In this document: piece after piece, positions 38,001-46,663 of the stretch
How positions within the stretch are numbered: the stretch's first letter is position 1
How the letters are laid out: every line of letters begins with the position of its first letter
NCBI RefSeq assembly: GCF_000981385.1
Contig: NZ_LATZ01000016.1
Location: 1 to 64,000, forward strand
Length of the DNA: 64,000 bases
Source: Bacillus sp. SA1-12
GTDB lineage: Bacteria; Bacillota; Bacilli; Bacillales; Bacillaceae
Reading direction: 5' to 3'
The notes under the pieces: generated by a model
What the model was told of the DNA's origin: nothing
What the model saw: only the letters and a program-made list of their open reading frames with translations
Databases searched by the model: none
Translations under genes and position numbers: made by a program

Positions 38001-41000
38001 ATTTGATGCTGTTTTATATGTAGACGGAAAAGAAGTTTCACGGAGCTCAACGTATAATGTCGAGCCAAGAATGCTATTAGAAACAACGATGAACTATTTA
38101 GGCAAGTCCAGCAATGAAAATCACAGTCTCTTTAACGGGAAATTTGATGACTTTAAAATTTATAACCGAGCTCTAAACGCTGAAGAAATTGCTAGTTTAG
38201 CAGATGAAGAAGTTTCAGAGCCTCCAGTTGAGGAGCCGGAAAAAGCTGAGTTAATTCTTGATTATGATATGAAAAGAATTGAAGGCACGAAAGTAGCAGA
38301 TAACACAGGTAACTTTGAAGGAAAGCTTGTCAATCCTCAAAACGCCGAACTAATCAAAGGGGATGAGACAGGAGTAATCAGTTTTAAAGGCGGCTCAACA
38401 AGCTCGTATATAGAGATGCCTCAAGGCGTATTGAACGGGCTTGAGAGTGTGACTGTTTCATCATTAGTAAATTGGGAAGGCAAGAATGAGGCTGAATGGC
38501 TATTTGCTTTAGGTCAGGACAGCAATAAATACCTATTTATGACACCAAAACGCAATTCAGGTGACAAATCTGCACGGGTAGGTATTGGCATCACAAGCTG
38601 GCAAAACGAGGCTGGAGCAAATGCAACAACAGGTTCTTTAGAGTCAAACGAATGGAAACTGGTGACTGCGGTTATGTCTGGTGAAGATAAAACAGTGAAA
38701 TTGTATATTGATGGTGTTGAGGCGGCATCCGGATCAACAAACGGATATACATTGGCACAAATAAACAATGTAAATGGCAGAAGCGGATTTATTGGCCGTT
38801 CCTTCTATTCTGCTGATCCATACCTTGGCGGAATGATCGCTGATTTTGAAGTATATGATGGTGCTTTAACTGCAACAGAAGTAAGCAAATTAAAAGAAGC
38901 AGCTGATGCAAAAATTGCGAAAATGGATGGTTTATTGCTTCAAAATGCGATCAAACAATTAGATGACTCAACGTTTCTTAATGAAAACAAAAGCAAGGAT
39001 GAAATCACAACAGATTTATCATTCCCTAAGACAGGAGCAAACGGAACAACCATCACTTGGGAATCACAAAATCAAGACATCATTACAAATGAAGGAAAGG
39101 TTACGAGACCAGCATTTGAAGAAGGAAACAAAACAGTGATGATTACAGCAACAATTTCAGACGGTAAGGAAGAGGCAACAAAAGAATTTACAGTAACTGT
39201 AGTAAAGAAACCGCATGATTCTGCCGCAGCCAGAACAGATGCAGAAGCATTAAAGGTGCATAACATTCAAGATGTTCGCGGAAACCTAACGTTACCGGCA
39301 TCAGGAGAAAATGGGTCAACGATTACTTGGAAATCAAGTGATTCATCGATCGTTACTGCTACTGGAGAGGTTACACGCCCAGCACATGGTGAAGGTGATA
39401 CAACAGTTAAATTGACGGCAACAATTACCTTAAATAAAGAATCCATTACAAAGGCATTTTTAGCAAAGGTTAAAGAAATGCCGAAAAAGGAAAAATATGA
39501 AGGGTATGTCTTCAGTTACTTTACTGGAGAAGGCTACACGAACGGCGAGCAAATTTATTTCGCCTTAAGTGAGGGCAACAATCCGCTTACATGGAATGAG
39601 TTGAATAATGAAGAACCGGCCATCACGTCTAATTTAGGCGAAAAAGGCCTTAGAGATCCGTTTATTATTCGCTCTCCTGAAGGTGATAAATTCTACCTCA
39701 TTGCAACCGATCTAAAAATCAATGGGGATTGGAATTGGGATCGAGCGCAAAGATCCGGAAGCAGATCGATTATGGTTTGGGAATCGGCTGATTTAATCAA
39801 TTGGTCTGAGCAAAGAATGGTTGAAGTTGCACCAAAAGAAGCAGGAAATACATGGGCACCTGAAGTCTATTATGATGATACGACTGGAGAATATGTTGTA
39901 TTCTGGGCTTCTAAGATTTATGACAATGAAGAGCATACTGGTTCAACCTACAATAAAATGATGTACAGTAAGACAAGAGATTTCTATACATTTACAGAAC
40001 CAAAAGTCTATATGGATTATGGCTACTCCGTCATTGATACAACGATGATCGAGCATGACGATAAAATCTATCGCTTATCAAAGGATGAGAGAAACAATAC
40101 GTCAACATCGCCAAATGGTAAATTTATTTTCCAAGAGGTCGGGGATTCAGTTCTTGATCCAACCTTCGAGCTGATTAAGGAAGGTATTGGCAAAGGGTCA
40201 ATAAGTGCAGGTGAAGGCCCTACGATCTTCAAATCGAATACAGAAGAAAAATGGTATATGTTTATTGATGAGTTTGGCGGCAGAGGATATGTCCCTTTTG
40301 AAACGACCGATTTACAGTCAGGTGAATGGAAGATGTCTGAAAACTACGATTTACCTGCACGTCCGCGTCATGGAACAGTCATCCCTGTTACGAAAGCTGA
40401 ACATGAGGCTTTACTGGCAAATATTCCAACCGTCCGTGTCCCAGCACCGGAACAAAAGCCAACCAGTGTTATGCTTGATCATGAAGCATTAAATCTTTCC
40501 GAAGGTAAAACAAGCCAGTTAACTGCAACTGTTGCCCCGAATGATGCAGTCAATAAAGCGGTTGTATGGTCAAGCAATAATGAACAAGTAGCAACGGTTG
40601 ATGAAAACGGAAAAGTCACGGCCCTGAAAGAAGGTAGTGCAAAAATCAGCGTAACAACAGTGGATGGCGGTTTAATGGCTGTGAGTGAGGTAACGGTGGA
40701 AAAACAAAAAGATACAACACCGCCAGAAGGTCAGTTTATGATCAATGCAGGTGCAGGGTTTACGAATAAAGGAACGGTTATTTTATCTTTGGAAGCTGCT
40801 GATGATGTAAGCGGAATCCTTCAAGTTCGCTATTCAACTGATTCAAAAGAATGGTCAGATTGGGAAGAGTATAAAGCAACAAAAAAACTAACATTGCCAT
40901 CAGGTGATGGAGAGAAAACCGTATTTGTAGAGTTTAAGGACAATGCCGGAAATATCAGCAAAACGTATGAGCAAACGATCACACTCGATCAAACGGCACC

Positions 41001-41460
41001 GGTGATCCAATTTACCGGTCATCAAGAGAGTTATTCAGCAGATTCGCACATCAGCATCACATGCAGTGCAACCGATGAGCTGTCGGGAATTGCTTCTAAA
41101 GAATGTCCGAATGTTGAGGGACCAGCCTATACTTTCGAATTAGGAGTAAATAAAGTCACAGCGTCAGCGACAGACAAAGCAGGTAATAGTGTGAAAGTTG
41201 ACATTCAATTTACAGTAACTGTTGACTTTGATAGTTTAAGCCGATTGACGGAAACATTTGTTACAAAACAGGGAGCAGCCTATTCACTAATTGAAAAGCT
41301 GCAATCAGCAAAAGCATCAGCAGCTAAAGGGAATACTGGAGCGGTAATTGGCCAGCTGCGTGCTTACGAAAATCAAGTAAACGCACAAAGCGGAAAATCA
41401 ATCTCTGATGAAAATGCTAAACAATTGATTATTTTATCAAAACAATTGAGCGTAAAATAA
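35074..41460 (+). CDS. Very large secreted protein with two GH43 domains
   Basis: Exported protein of 2128 aa; signal peptide ends near residue 30 (VSSA). Order: LamG (38-280), two Ig-like repeats, GH43-A (about 485-805; base Asp533 in LRDPF, then TIDTSF and Glu in NNEGQTIF), LamG (812-1045), LamG (1058-1285), two Ig-like repeats, GH43-B (about 1480-1790; Asp1528 in LRDPF, VIDTTM, Glu in GEGPTIF), a Big_2-type module (1800-1885), Ig-like modules and a FIMAH-like C-terminus. Both catalytic domains resemble GH43-A of the 1510-aa enzyme. It is last in the importer operon, 13 bases after yjfF with GGAG before the ATG, so enzyme and uptake are co-expressed. No anchor motif. The bond cleaved is unknown; arabinofuranoside or galactofuranoside are the leading options. 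Confidence 0.9.
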   Translation: MRKRKKLSVFLLTVMMFNTLSGLWPQVSSAEEASSASPEMILHYDMKASEKNGEQITIKDVSGNGATFDGVFKNPENGQFVHNYEVGYVSFNGGSSTSKSGYIEIPKSEDGSDLLTGLQDVTVSALVNWSNDGANRWIFGLGAVTDDAENGNKYFFVTPQHGSGNVAATGISKAGWRNESLVKATSAMKADKWEVATVVFSGQANTITLYVNGAKVATGSAGGKKLSEIIDPSAGFSGFIGKSIFKNDSFFKGMIGDFRVYNGALSDEQVANVYTETSSKIAKINQLVINDASESLDITEYVNSGDESINHITSNLALPAKGKHGVDLTWSSSNTEVIANDGTVTRPEKTESNAEVELTANLAYEGLTAKKQFTVTVLKEYTDEQVVELDASNVTIINADNVKGNLSLPVSGEEGSSITWESSNPETVKGSAEAAENNKMLGWVTRPEADTKVTLTATISKGEAETKKEFLLTVKKDPGALTYDAYFFSYFTGEYEGGEEISFATAENPLKWRALNNGQSVIQSNMGEKGLRDPFIIRSPEGDKFYMLATDLKMGESTNFDQAQITGSHSLMVWESDDLVNWSEQRMVEVAPKTGGNTWAPEAVYNEKTGEYVVFWASSMKNEETYGDYPNGRPAGQYNVMYYATTRDFHTFSEPKVFIDEGFPTIDTSFVQDNGTFYRFTKSEVNYRVYYEKATDIFQDKDGIKENGFQYDVIPGTKDGNRGLIGHQGNNEGQTIFKDIHDDKWYMFLDSWPYHVRLSTNLEDGSQFVNNLLPESEYALPPGPRHGTVIPITRAEYNALQEKYGMPSPEQSEKPVVHYTFDQEDVDGTTVKDVSNNGFDAKLVGGSNIVSNDTVGKSSGAVELDGSTGYVELPENMIKDLNLESMTMSTWVKVDGNQANQRIFDFSSNTGRVANRNTMYLSTQGDSGNLEFAIVTPFTEKFANQHSLLGSSYKYAVRGPMLSTANWHHAAMTIEGFDAVLYVDGKEVSRSSTYNVEPRMLLETTMNYLGKSSNENHSLFNGKFDDFKIYNRALNAEEIASLADEEVSEPPVEEPEKAELILDYDMKRIEGTKVADNTGNFEGKLVNPQNAELIKGDETGVISFKGGSTSSYIEMPQGVLNGLESVTVSSLVNWEGKNEAEWLFALGQDSNKYLFMTPKRNSGDKSARVGIGITSWQNEAGANATTGSLESNEWKLVTAVMSGEDKTVKLYIDGVEAASGSTNGYTLAQINNVNGRSGFIGRSFYSADPYLGGMIADFEVYDGALTATEVSKLKEAADAKIAKMDGLLLQNAIKQLDDSTFLNENKSKDEITTDLSFPKTGANGTTITWESQNQDIITNEGKVTRPAFEEGNKTVMITATISDGKEEATKEFTVTVVKKPHDSAAARTDAEALKVHNIQDVRGNLTLPASGENGSTITWKSSDSSIVTATGEVTRPAHGEGDTTVKLTATITLNKESITKAFLAKVKEMPKKEKYEGYVFSYFTGEGYTNGEQIYFALSEGNNPLTWNELNNEEPAITSNLGEKGLRDPFIIRSPEGDKFYLIATDLKINGDWNWDRAQRSGSRSIMVWESADLINWSEQRMVEVAPKEAGNTWAPEVYYDDTTGEYVVFWASKIYDNEEHTGSTYNKMMYSKTRDFYTFTEPKVYMDYGYSVIDTTMIEHDDKIYRLSKDERNNTSTSPNGKFIFQEVGDSVLDPTFELIKEGIGKGSISAGEGPTIFKSNTEEKWYMFIDEFGGRGYVPFETTDLQSGEWKMSENYDLPARPRHGTVIPVTKAEHEALLANIPTVRVPAPEQKPTSVMLDHEALNLSEGKTSQLTATVAPNDAVNKAVVWSSNNEQVATVDENGKVTALKEGSAKISVTTVDGGLMAVSEVTVEKQKDTTPPEGQFMINAGAGFTNKGTVILSLEAADDVSGILQVRYSTDSKEWSDWEEYKATKKLTLPSGDGEKTVFVEFKDNAGNISKTYEQTITLDQTAPVIQFTGHQESYSADSHISITCSATDELSGIASKECPNVEGPAYTFELGVNKVTASATDKAGNSVKVDIQFTVTVDFDSLSRLTETFVTKQGAAYSLIEKLQSAKASAAKGNTGAVIGQLRAYENQVNAQSGKSISDENAKQLIILSKQLSVK

Positions 41461-41511
41461 TAGTTGGCTTTCCCTTACATTAGATGAATAAAACCTCTAT
41501 TAAGAAATATG

Positions 41512-41555
41512 CTAGCTTTCATGTCATAGGACCTGAAAGCTAGTTTTTTATTTTA
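41512..41555 (+). terminator. Terminator of the importer/GH43 operon
   Basis: CTAGCTTTCA / TGAAAGCTAG stem followed by TTTTTTATTTT. Confidence 0.92.
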
Positions 41556-41701
41556 CATACAAAATTAATGACATGCCTTTTTCTTGGATAACCCTTTTTC
41601 TTTTTTCCAGTTAAAATGCCCTGCAAATTGGTACTCCTCATACTTCTGCAGGTCCATGATTGGTTAAGTGGATATTCATGAACCTAAACATATCCTCCTT
41701 T

Positions 41702-42901
41702 TTATAGAGAGAGTCTTCCTACATTATTAAGGGATGCCGTTTGTTGCTTTGTACTTTCTGCCTCCAGTATTCCAGTATTAAGTCTGATGATGTTTTGCAA
41801 AAAGCCTTTACATTTCTTATCTGGCACTAACACTTTTCCAAGGATATCCAATGTTAAGACCTTTTCTCGCAGAACAGCTTCTTCTATGTCTTGATCAAGG
41901 TGCAGCTGCCCATTAACAATCATGTTCACAGGCTGTTCCATTGCACGAAATTGATCATTGGACCAAATTTCTTCTCCCTCAATAAGCACAAAAAGGTTTT
42001 GGTAAGTTAAAACTTCTGTTTCCAAAAGACTTGTAAGTTCAAAAACGAGATCTTCTACATCCTCGTGACAAATGATGAGGGAAGTAGAATGGATGCTTGA
42101 AATGGCCTCCAATAGCAATTCCCTCGTTACATCTTTTTCAAATATGACGGGTTTTCTTGTATAAAATTTCTTTTTATGAAATCTGCGAATCGAGCGGCCA
42201 TTTACCTGCAGCGGTTTATTCAACATCTCATAACCGGATGGGATCACTTCAACCTTTCCTGCTATAGATACCGCTTTTTTATATAAAAATGACTCTTGTT
42301 CCTCAAAAAGAATCACGTTCCCATTAATCTCCAATTTGTTGATTTTTTCACCAAACTGCTCCATATTTAGATCCTCCGAAAAAGTAAGCAAACCATTTAC
42401 CACTAAATTCTGTGGTTCCTCAAGGGCCTGAAGGAATGAATTTGTTATTGATAATTTCCCGTTTTCAAACCTTGGGGCCGCTCCATCATATGTTTTCAGA
42501 TCCATAACCCCTTCTTTGACGATCTGGTTTACCGCCCCAGAGAGATGCGGAGGGGAATATACCTTTCCATTTACCTTCAAATACAGCAGTCCTGTTTTCA
42601 TTTGTTCAGGTTTTACATCTTTTTCAATAATAACGGTGCCATCTACTAACAATTTAACCGGCTCTGAAATAGAATTCAGAAAGGCTTCATTAAGATGTAA
42701 TACACCATTGTAAAGAGTAAAATCTTCAGGTACCTCGATGGTTGTTCCGATATTGCCAATATTCAAAGCGGACAATAGATGCGCATTTTCTGGCCGGAAA
42801 AGGACCATCCCTACATTTTCAATGCGATCTATTTCTTTAATGCTTTCCTCTGTTGCATTCATTAAATTTAATACTCCAACATTTCCAATACGCTGACTCA
42901 T
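41702..42901 (-). CDS. Repeat-containing protein coupled to an ECF sigma factor
   Basis: 399 aa, no signal peptide or membrane segment, family not recognised. Three repeats of about 50 residues are visible: EPVKLLVDGTVIIEKDV, EPQNLVVNGLLTFSEDL and QPVNMIVNGQLHLDQDI, each followed by L-rich helix-like residues and an LxIxGxV strand. The short Val/Ile/Gly-rich strands suggest a solenoid-like beta fold. Its ATG overlaps the stop of the sigma gene by one base (TAATG), so the two are translated together. It could be a cytoplasmic modulator or the effector of the sigma factor; neither is shown. Confidence 0.7.
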   Translation of the reverse strand: MSQRIGNVGVLNLMNATEESIKEIDRIENVGMVLFRPENAHLLSALNIGNIGTTIEVPEDFTLYNGVLHLNEAFLNSISEPVKLLVDGTVIIEKDVKPEQMKTGLLYLKVNGKVYSPPHLSGAVNQIVKEGVMDLKTYDGAAPRFENGKLSITNSFLQALEEPQNLVVNGLLTFSEDLNMEQFGEKINKLEINGNVILFEEQESFLYKKAVSIAGKVEVIPSGYEMLNKPLQVNGRSIRRFHKKKFYTRKPVIFEKDVTRELLLEAISSIHSTSLIICHEDVEDLVFELTSLLETEVLTYQNLFVLIEGEEIWSNDQFRAMEQPVNMIVNGQLHLDQDIEEAVLREKVLTLDILGKVLVPDKKCKGFLQNIIRLNTGILEAESTKQQTASLNNVGRLSL

Positions 42902-43365
42902 TAAAAATCCTCCTCCAATATCCTTCTTAAACGTTTGATGGCAATATGTAGTTTATAGCGCACCGTAGCCGCTGGCAGCTCCAATTGCCTGCCGATTTCC
43001 TGGCTGGATAACCCAAGCCAGTATCGTTTGAAAATTAGATCACTTAACTCCTGTGGTAAATGAGATAATAATTCCGTCATTTCTAAATGGGAAAAAACCG
43101 CTTCTTGTTCGGATAAATCGAATTCATCCTCCCATTCCATCATCCGCTTTTCTTTTCTGCGATCATCAATCAACCTGTTTTTCATGACCCGAAAAAACCA
43201 TGCCCGCTGTTTATATTCTGGTAAACTATGAAGTTGTTTTTCGTTTATTGCCTTCAAGATTGCATCCTGTACAAGGTCGTTCGCTTCCTGTTCATGCCTG
43301 GCAATCGAAAGGGCAAAGCGGTGAAGATCTTTCTTTAACTTCTCATATAAATCACTCGCTTCCAA
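42901..43365 (-). CDS. ECF-type RNA polymerase sigma factor
   Basis: 154 aa with region 2 (DLYEKLKKDLHRFAL to WFFRVMKNRLID, including the conserved EANDLVQDAIL helix) and region 4 (LPQELSDLIFKRYWLGLS and helix-turn-helix SSQEIGRQLELPAATVRY). No region 3, as usual for ECF sigma factors. No typical anti-sigma gene (zinc or membrane type) is adjacent; the partner is the coupled repeat protein. Confidence 0.92.
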   Translation of the reverse strand: MEASDLYEKLKKDLHRFALSIARHEQEANDLVQDAILKAINEKQLHSLPEYKQRAWFFRVMKNRLIDDRRKEKRMMEWEDEFDLSEQEAVFSHLEMTELLSHLPQELSDLIFKRYWLGLSSQEIGRQLELPAATVRYKLHIAIKRLRRILEEDF

Positions 43366-43680
43366 AATTGATCACTCACTTTTAGTCATTTTTTAATCAA
43401 TCAATGGTTCTTAACATTTGGAGAAAATTCTGATTGCTTGCGCTTTCATCTAGATAACGATTCAGGCGAAGAAAGTGTTGGGGTATTTTAAAAAAATTAT
43501 AAAAATCTTTTTAAAGGGAACATGTATCGAGTGGGAGTCTGTGAAATTTAACATAGTTTCATATATTTAAAAGGGAGATAGTAGCAAGTATACGAGAAAA
43601 AATAGAAACGAACAATACAGAGGGGCATTAAACTAAATTCACAGAAGTGTTTTCAAAGGACATTTTAATATCAATTATGG
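43366..43680. other. Intergenic, no gene seen
   Basis: Upstream region of the ECF operon on the minus strand. The autoregulatory promoter expected for ECF genes could not be pinned down by eye. Confidence 0.35.
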
Positions 43681-43842
43681 ATGATTGGAATTGCCTTAGG
43701 GTTTTGGTGATACTTCTTTTTTCTTATTCAAGCAAAAGGCATGATAGGTGAAGAAGAAAATCTAAAAAACATTCTAAATAGAATGGTTTTTATCTCCATC
43801 ATTTTCCTATTTTTGTTTAGTAAAGATTTTCCCATTATTTAA
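43681..43842 (+). pseudogene. Remnant of a small membrane protein gene
   Basis: ATG-started frame MIGIALGFW, an in-frame TGA, then YFFFLIQAKGMIGEEENLK and a second hydrophobic stretch to FSKDFPII. Read through the stop it would be a two-span protein. It overlaps the end of the gene on the other strand. Confidence 0.4.
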
Positions 43843-44028
43843 CTCACACCAATCTAATTCGCCATAAGATTCCTTCTTTCCGTATTTTTCCCAAAAAGCT
43901 TCCTTGTTTTCGAATACTTCCATTAAACCATCTTCTAGTAATGATACCATTTGATAAGTATTTAGTTGGAAAACATTAGAAACGGCAATTAATTCACCTA
44001 TATGGACAATGCTGGAAAAATCTTTCAT
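43807..44028 (-). CDS. Hypothetical protein, 73 aa, second of an overlapping pair
   Basis: Starts MKDFSSIVHIGELIAVSNVF. AAAGGAGAG lies 6 bases before the ATG, inside the end of the preceding gene, which overlaps it by 35 bases in another frame. Acidic and soluble; family unknown. A frameshifted single protein was considered, but the well-placed ribosome binding site favours two coupled genes. Confidence 0.5.
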   Translation of the reverse strand: MKDFSSIVHIGELIAVSNVFQLNTYQMVSLLEDGLMEVFENKEAFWEKYGKKESYGELDWCELNNGKIFTKQK

Positions 44029-44218
44029 TATTTTCTCTCCTTTGCAGATAAAGAGATTTTCTTTTCTTTACAAGTTCTATAAAGAAATGATCTATATTTG
44101 CCCTCCAAGACACATGCATGTCCTTAAATTGCTGCAGTGTTGCAGTGGGGAACTTAATGCTATATTCGAAACTTCCATTGTCAAATTCCCATTCATCGGG
44201 TTGCTTTTCATCCAGCAT
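43994..44218 (-). CDS. Hypothetical protein, 74 aa, first of an overlapping pair
   Basis: Starts MLDEKQPDEWEFDNGSFEYS. Strongly acidic N-terminus and basic C-terminus (VKKRKSLYLQRR). Family not recognised. The small size and overlap with the next gene recall toxin-antitoxin or inhibitor pairs, but no motif supports that. Confidence 0.45.
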   Translation of the reverse strand: MLDEKQPDEWEFDNGSFEYSIKFPTATLQQFKDMHVSWRANIDHFFIELVKKRKSLYLQRRENNERFFQHCPYR

Positions 44219-44690
44219 TATTTCAGACGTATCTAATTGAAACTTTTTAAGTATACACCAAAAGTGTCCATATTATTACTGAACGGACGCATTACTTCTC
44301 TTGCTTTGGATCGTTTATCTTTGATCTGTCTATTCCGTATGTTCCCCCTTTATAAGTCTCTAAATAACCTATTCATTTTCTTAGCATAAATGGTTACCAT
44401 CCTACTGGAGTAGGAAGTTTACGAAAACCTTTTTTACATTACATATCAAGGTTAGTTTTGCTGCTGCTGTTTAAACAATATAAATGAGCCCTGAATAGAA
44501 CTTTTTTCTAGGTTATGAAATGGATGTTTTAGAGTTTAGAATGCATATTCACTTAAAAATCCTTACAATATAAACCATATTTTCTCTATATTTCAAAGGT
44601 TCATTTACCTTGTCATGAGATGGATATGGACATGAAATGATTTAGTTTGATATGTTCTAAACAAGTTATTCAGAATATTCAAAACAAAAA
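44219..44690. other. Intergenic, no gene seen
   Basis: AT-rich, between the divergent small pair and the importer operon. Confidence 0.4.
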
Positions 44691-44704
44691 TGAAAGAGCT
44701 TTCA
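44691..44704 (+). promoter_or_regulatory. cre-like palindrome before the second importer operon
   Basis: TGAAAGAGCTTTCA matches TGWAANCGNTNWCA at 13 of 14 positions and is nearly palindromic, 66 bases before the first permease gene. It suggests carbon catabolite control. Confidence 0.55.
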
Positions 44705-44769
44705 ATTAATTGGTTGAAAGGGGAATACTGATTTCTTTGTATCGAAAATAATTTTAAGGAGGGGATTTT

Positions 44770-45735
44770 GTGAATGCATCACCGCAGCAAGTCATTACGA
44801 CGAAACTTCAAGAAAAGATAGAAGTGGAAAAAAAACCACTTTATATTCGATTGTGGAAGGATCGATGGCTTTATCTGTTTCTATTACCTGGTTTATTGTA
44901 CTTTGTCATTTATAAGTATTTTCCGATGTGGGGAGTGCTTATGGCTTTTCAAAATTATCAACCTCACCTAGGTATCTGGAATAGTGAATGGGTAGGCCTA
45001 AAACACTTTGAACGTTTATTTAGTGAAACTCAATTTTGGATGTTAATGAAGAATACGTTATATATCGCCTTCTTAGATTTAGTTATTTTTTTTCCAATCA
45101 CAATCATCCTGGCCCTATTATTAAATGAAATTAGAAAAGAAATGTTTAAACGGTTTGTCCAGACAATGGTATATGTACCGCATTTCCTTTCATGGGTTGT
45201 TGTAGTTGGTATCTCCTACATTTTGTTGAGTACTGAGGGTGGGGTTATTAATGAACTTATCGCCTCTTTAGGAGGAGATAAAGTCCAATTTTTAACGGAT
45301 GCAGATTGGTTTAGACCGCTAATTATTATTCAAATGGTTTGGAAGGATGCAGGATGGGGAACCATCATTTTCCTAGCCGCTCTTGCAGGAGTAAATTCAC
45401 AATTATATGAGGCTGCAAGGATTGATGGGGCAAATAGATGGAGACTCTTGTGGCATATTACGTTGCCGTCTATTCGCAGTGTCATTATTATTCTCCTTAT
45501 TCTTCGCCTTGGAAACTTTTTAGATTTAGGTTTTGAACAAATCTTTTTAATGTTAAATGCCATGAACCGTGAAGTCGGTGAGGTATTTGATACTTATGTG
45601 TATACTGTTGGGATTAGGCAAGGCCTGTTTAGTTACAGTGCTGCAGTAGGATTATTCAAGTCTGTTGTAGGCCTTATTTTAGTGATTGGTGCTAATCAAC
45701 TGGCGAAGAAATTTGGTGAAGAGGGAATATACTAG
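44770..45735 (+). CDS. LplB-like carbohydrate ABC transporter permease
   Basis: 321 aa, six membrane segments after a short cytoplasmic N-terminus, with the permease EAA loop EAARIDGANRWRLLWHITLP. Family: CUT1 oligosaccharide permeases of the LplB/YteP group. GTG start with AAGGAGGGG upstream. First gene of a three-gene importer lacking its own ATPase; such systems share an MsmX-type ATPase encoded elsewhere. Confidence 0.9.
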   Translation: MNASPQQVITTKLQEKIEVEKKPLYIRLWKDRWLYLFLLPGLLYFVIYKYFPMWGVLMAFQNYQPHLGIWNSEWVGLKHFERLFSETQFWMLMKNTLYIAFLDLVIFFPITIILALLLNEIRKEMFKRFVQTMVYVPHFLSWVVVVGISYILLSTEGGVINELIASLGGDKVQFLTDADWFRPLIIIQMVWKDAGWGTIIFLAALAGVNSQLYEAARIDGANRWRLLWHITLPSIRSVIIILLILRLGNFLDLGFEQIFLMLNAMNREVGEVFDTYVYTVGIRQGLFSYSAAVGLFKSVVGLILVIGANQLAKKFGEEGIY

Positions 45736-45760
45736 AAGCCTAATAAAGGAGGGAGAAAAA

Positions 45761-46618
45761 TTGACTAACGACAAAACACTTGGAAGCCGAATTTTCGACA
45801 TTTTTAATTATACGTTTCTCTCTATTGTTGCTTTCGCAACTGTTCTACCATTTATTTATGTGGTCATTTCATCGTTTTCTAATACAAGCGCATTAATTCC
45901 AACTGAATTTTCGTTAGATGCTTATCGGTATATTTTTTCAACCGAAACGTTTGCTCGCAGCATGGGGGTTTCTGTGTATATCACAGTACTAGGGACATTT
46001 ATTAACCTTTTGTTAACCTCGTTAATGGCATATGCGCTTTCCCATACGCATTTGGCTGGCCGCCGAATATTTTTATTAATGATAGTGTTCACAATGCTAT
46101 TTAACGGAGGAATGATTCCTACCTACTTTGTTGTAAAAGGGACTGGATTGCTTGATTCATATTGGGCATTAATTATTCCAAATGCGATAAGCGCCTTTTA
46201 TCTTATTATTTTGAAAAATTTCTTCCAAGGTATTCCTGAAGAATTAAAAGAAGCTGCAAGAATTGATGGCTGTCATGAAGTAGGAATTTTATTCAAAATT
46301 GTGCTCCCATTATCATTACCAGCAATGGCGGCATTTGGCTTATTTTACTCTGTGGGGCTATGGAATCAATACTTTAATGCTGTTCTGTATATTAATGACC
46401 CTTTGAAATGGCCTGTACAAGTATTACTTCGACAAGTTGTTATTTTAGCACAGGGTTCTATAGGGGACTCAAGTGAAATTGCTGATGATGCAGTTGTGTT
46501 TTCACAAGGTATAAAAATGGCTGTTATTGTTATATCTACAGTTCCAATCCTAATTGTTTATCCTTTTTTGCAGAAACATTTTGCAAAAGGAGTATTGTTA
46601 GGTTCTGTTAAAGGCTAG
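45761..46618 (+). CDS. YtcP-like carbohydrate ABC transporter permease
   Basis: 285 aa with six membrane segments and EAA loop EAARIDGCHEVGILFKIVLP. Start TTG 45761 was chosen because AAAGGAGGG lies 7-8 bases upstream; the longer in-frame ORF would overlap the previous gene and has no such site. It forms a heterodimer with the LplB-like permease. Confidence 0.88.
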   Translation: MTNDKTLGSRIFDIFNYTFLSIVAFATVLPFIYVVISSFSNTSALIPTEFSLDAYRYIFSTETFARSMGVSVYITVLGTFINLLLTSLMAYALSHTHLAGRRIFLLMIVFTMLFNGGMIPTYFVVKGTGLLDSYWALIIPNAISAFYLIILKNFFQGIPEELKEAARIDGCHEVGILFKIVLPLSLPAMAAFGLFYSVGLWNQYFNAVLYINDPLKWPVQVLLRQVVILAQGSIGDSSEIADDAVVFSQGIKMAVIVISTVPILIVYPFLQKHFAKGVLLGSVKG

Positions 46619-46663
46619 TCGTGCTAAATAAACTCAATTTCTATCAATATTGGAGGGAAGAAG

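Noticed and set aside
42901..43365. Membrane anti-sigma partner for the ECF sigma factor
   Set aside because: The coupled gene product has no membrane segment and no zinc-binding anti-sigma motif.
45686..45760. N-terminal extension of the second permease
   Set aside because: It overlaps the preceding gene and has no ribosome binding site, whereas TTG 45761 follows AAAGGAGGG.
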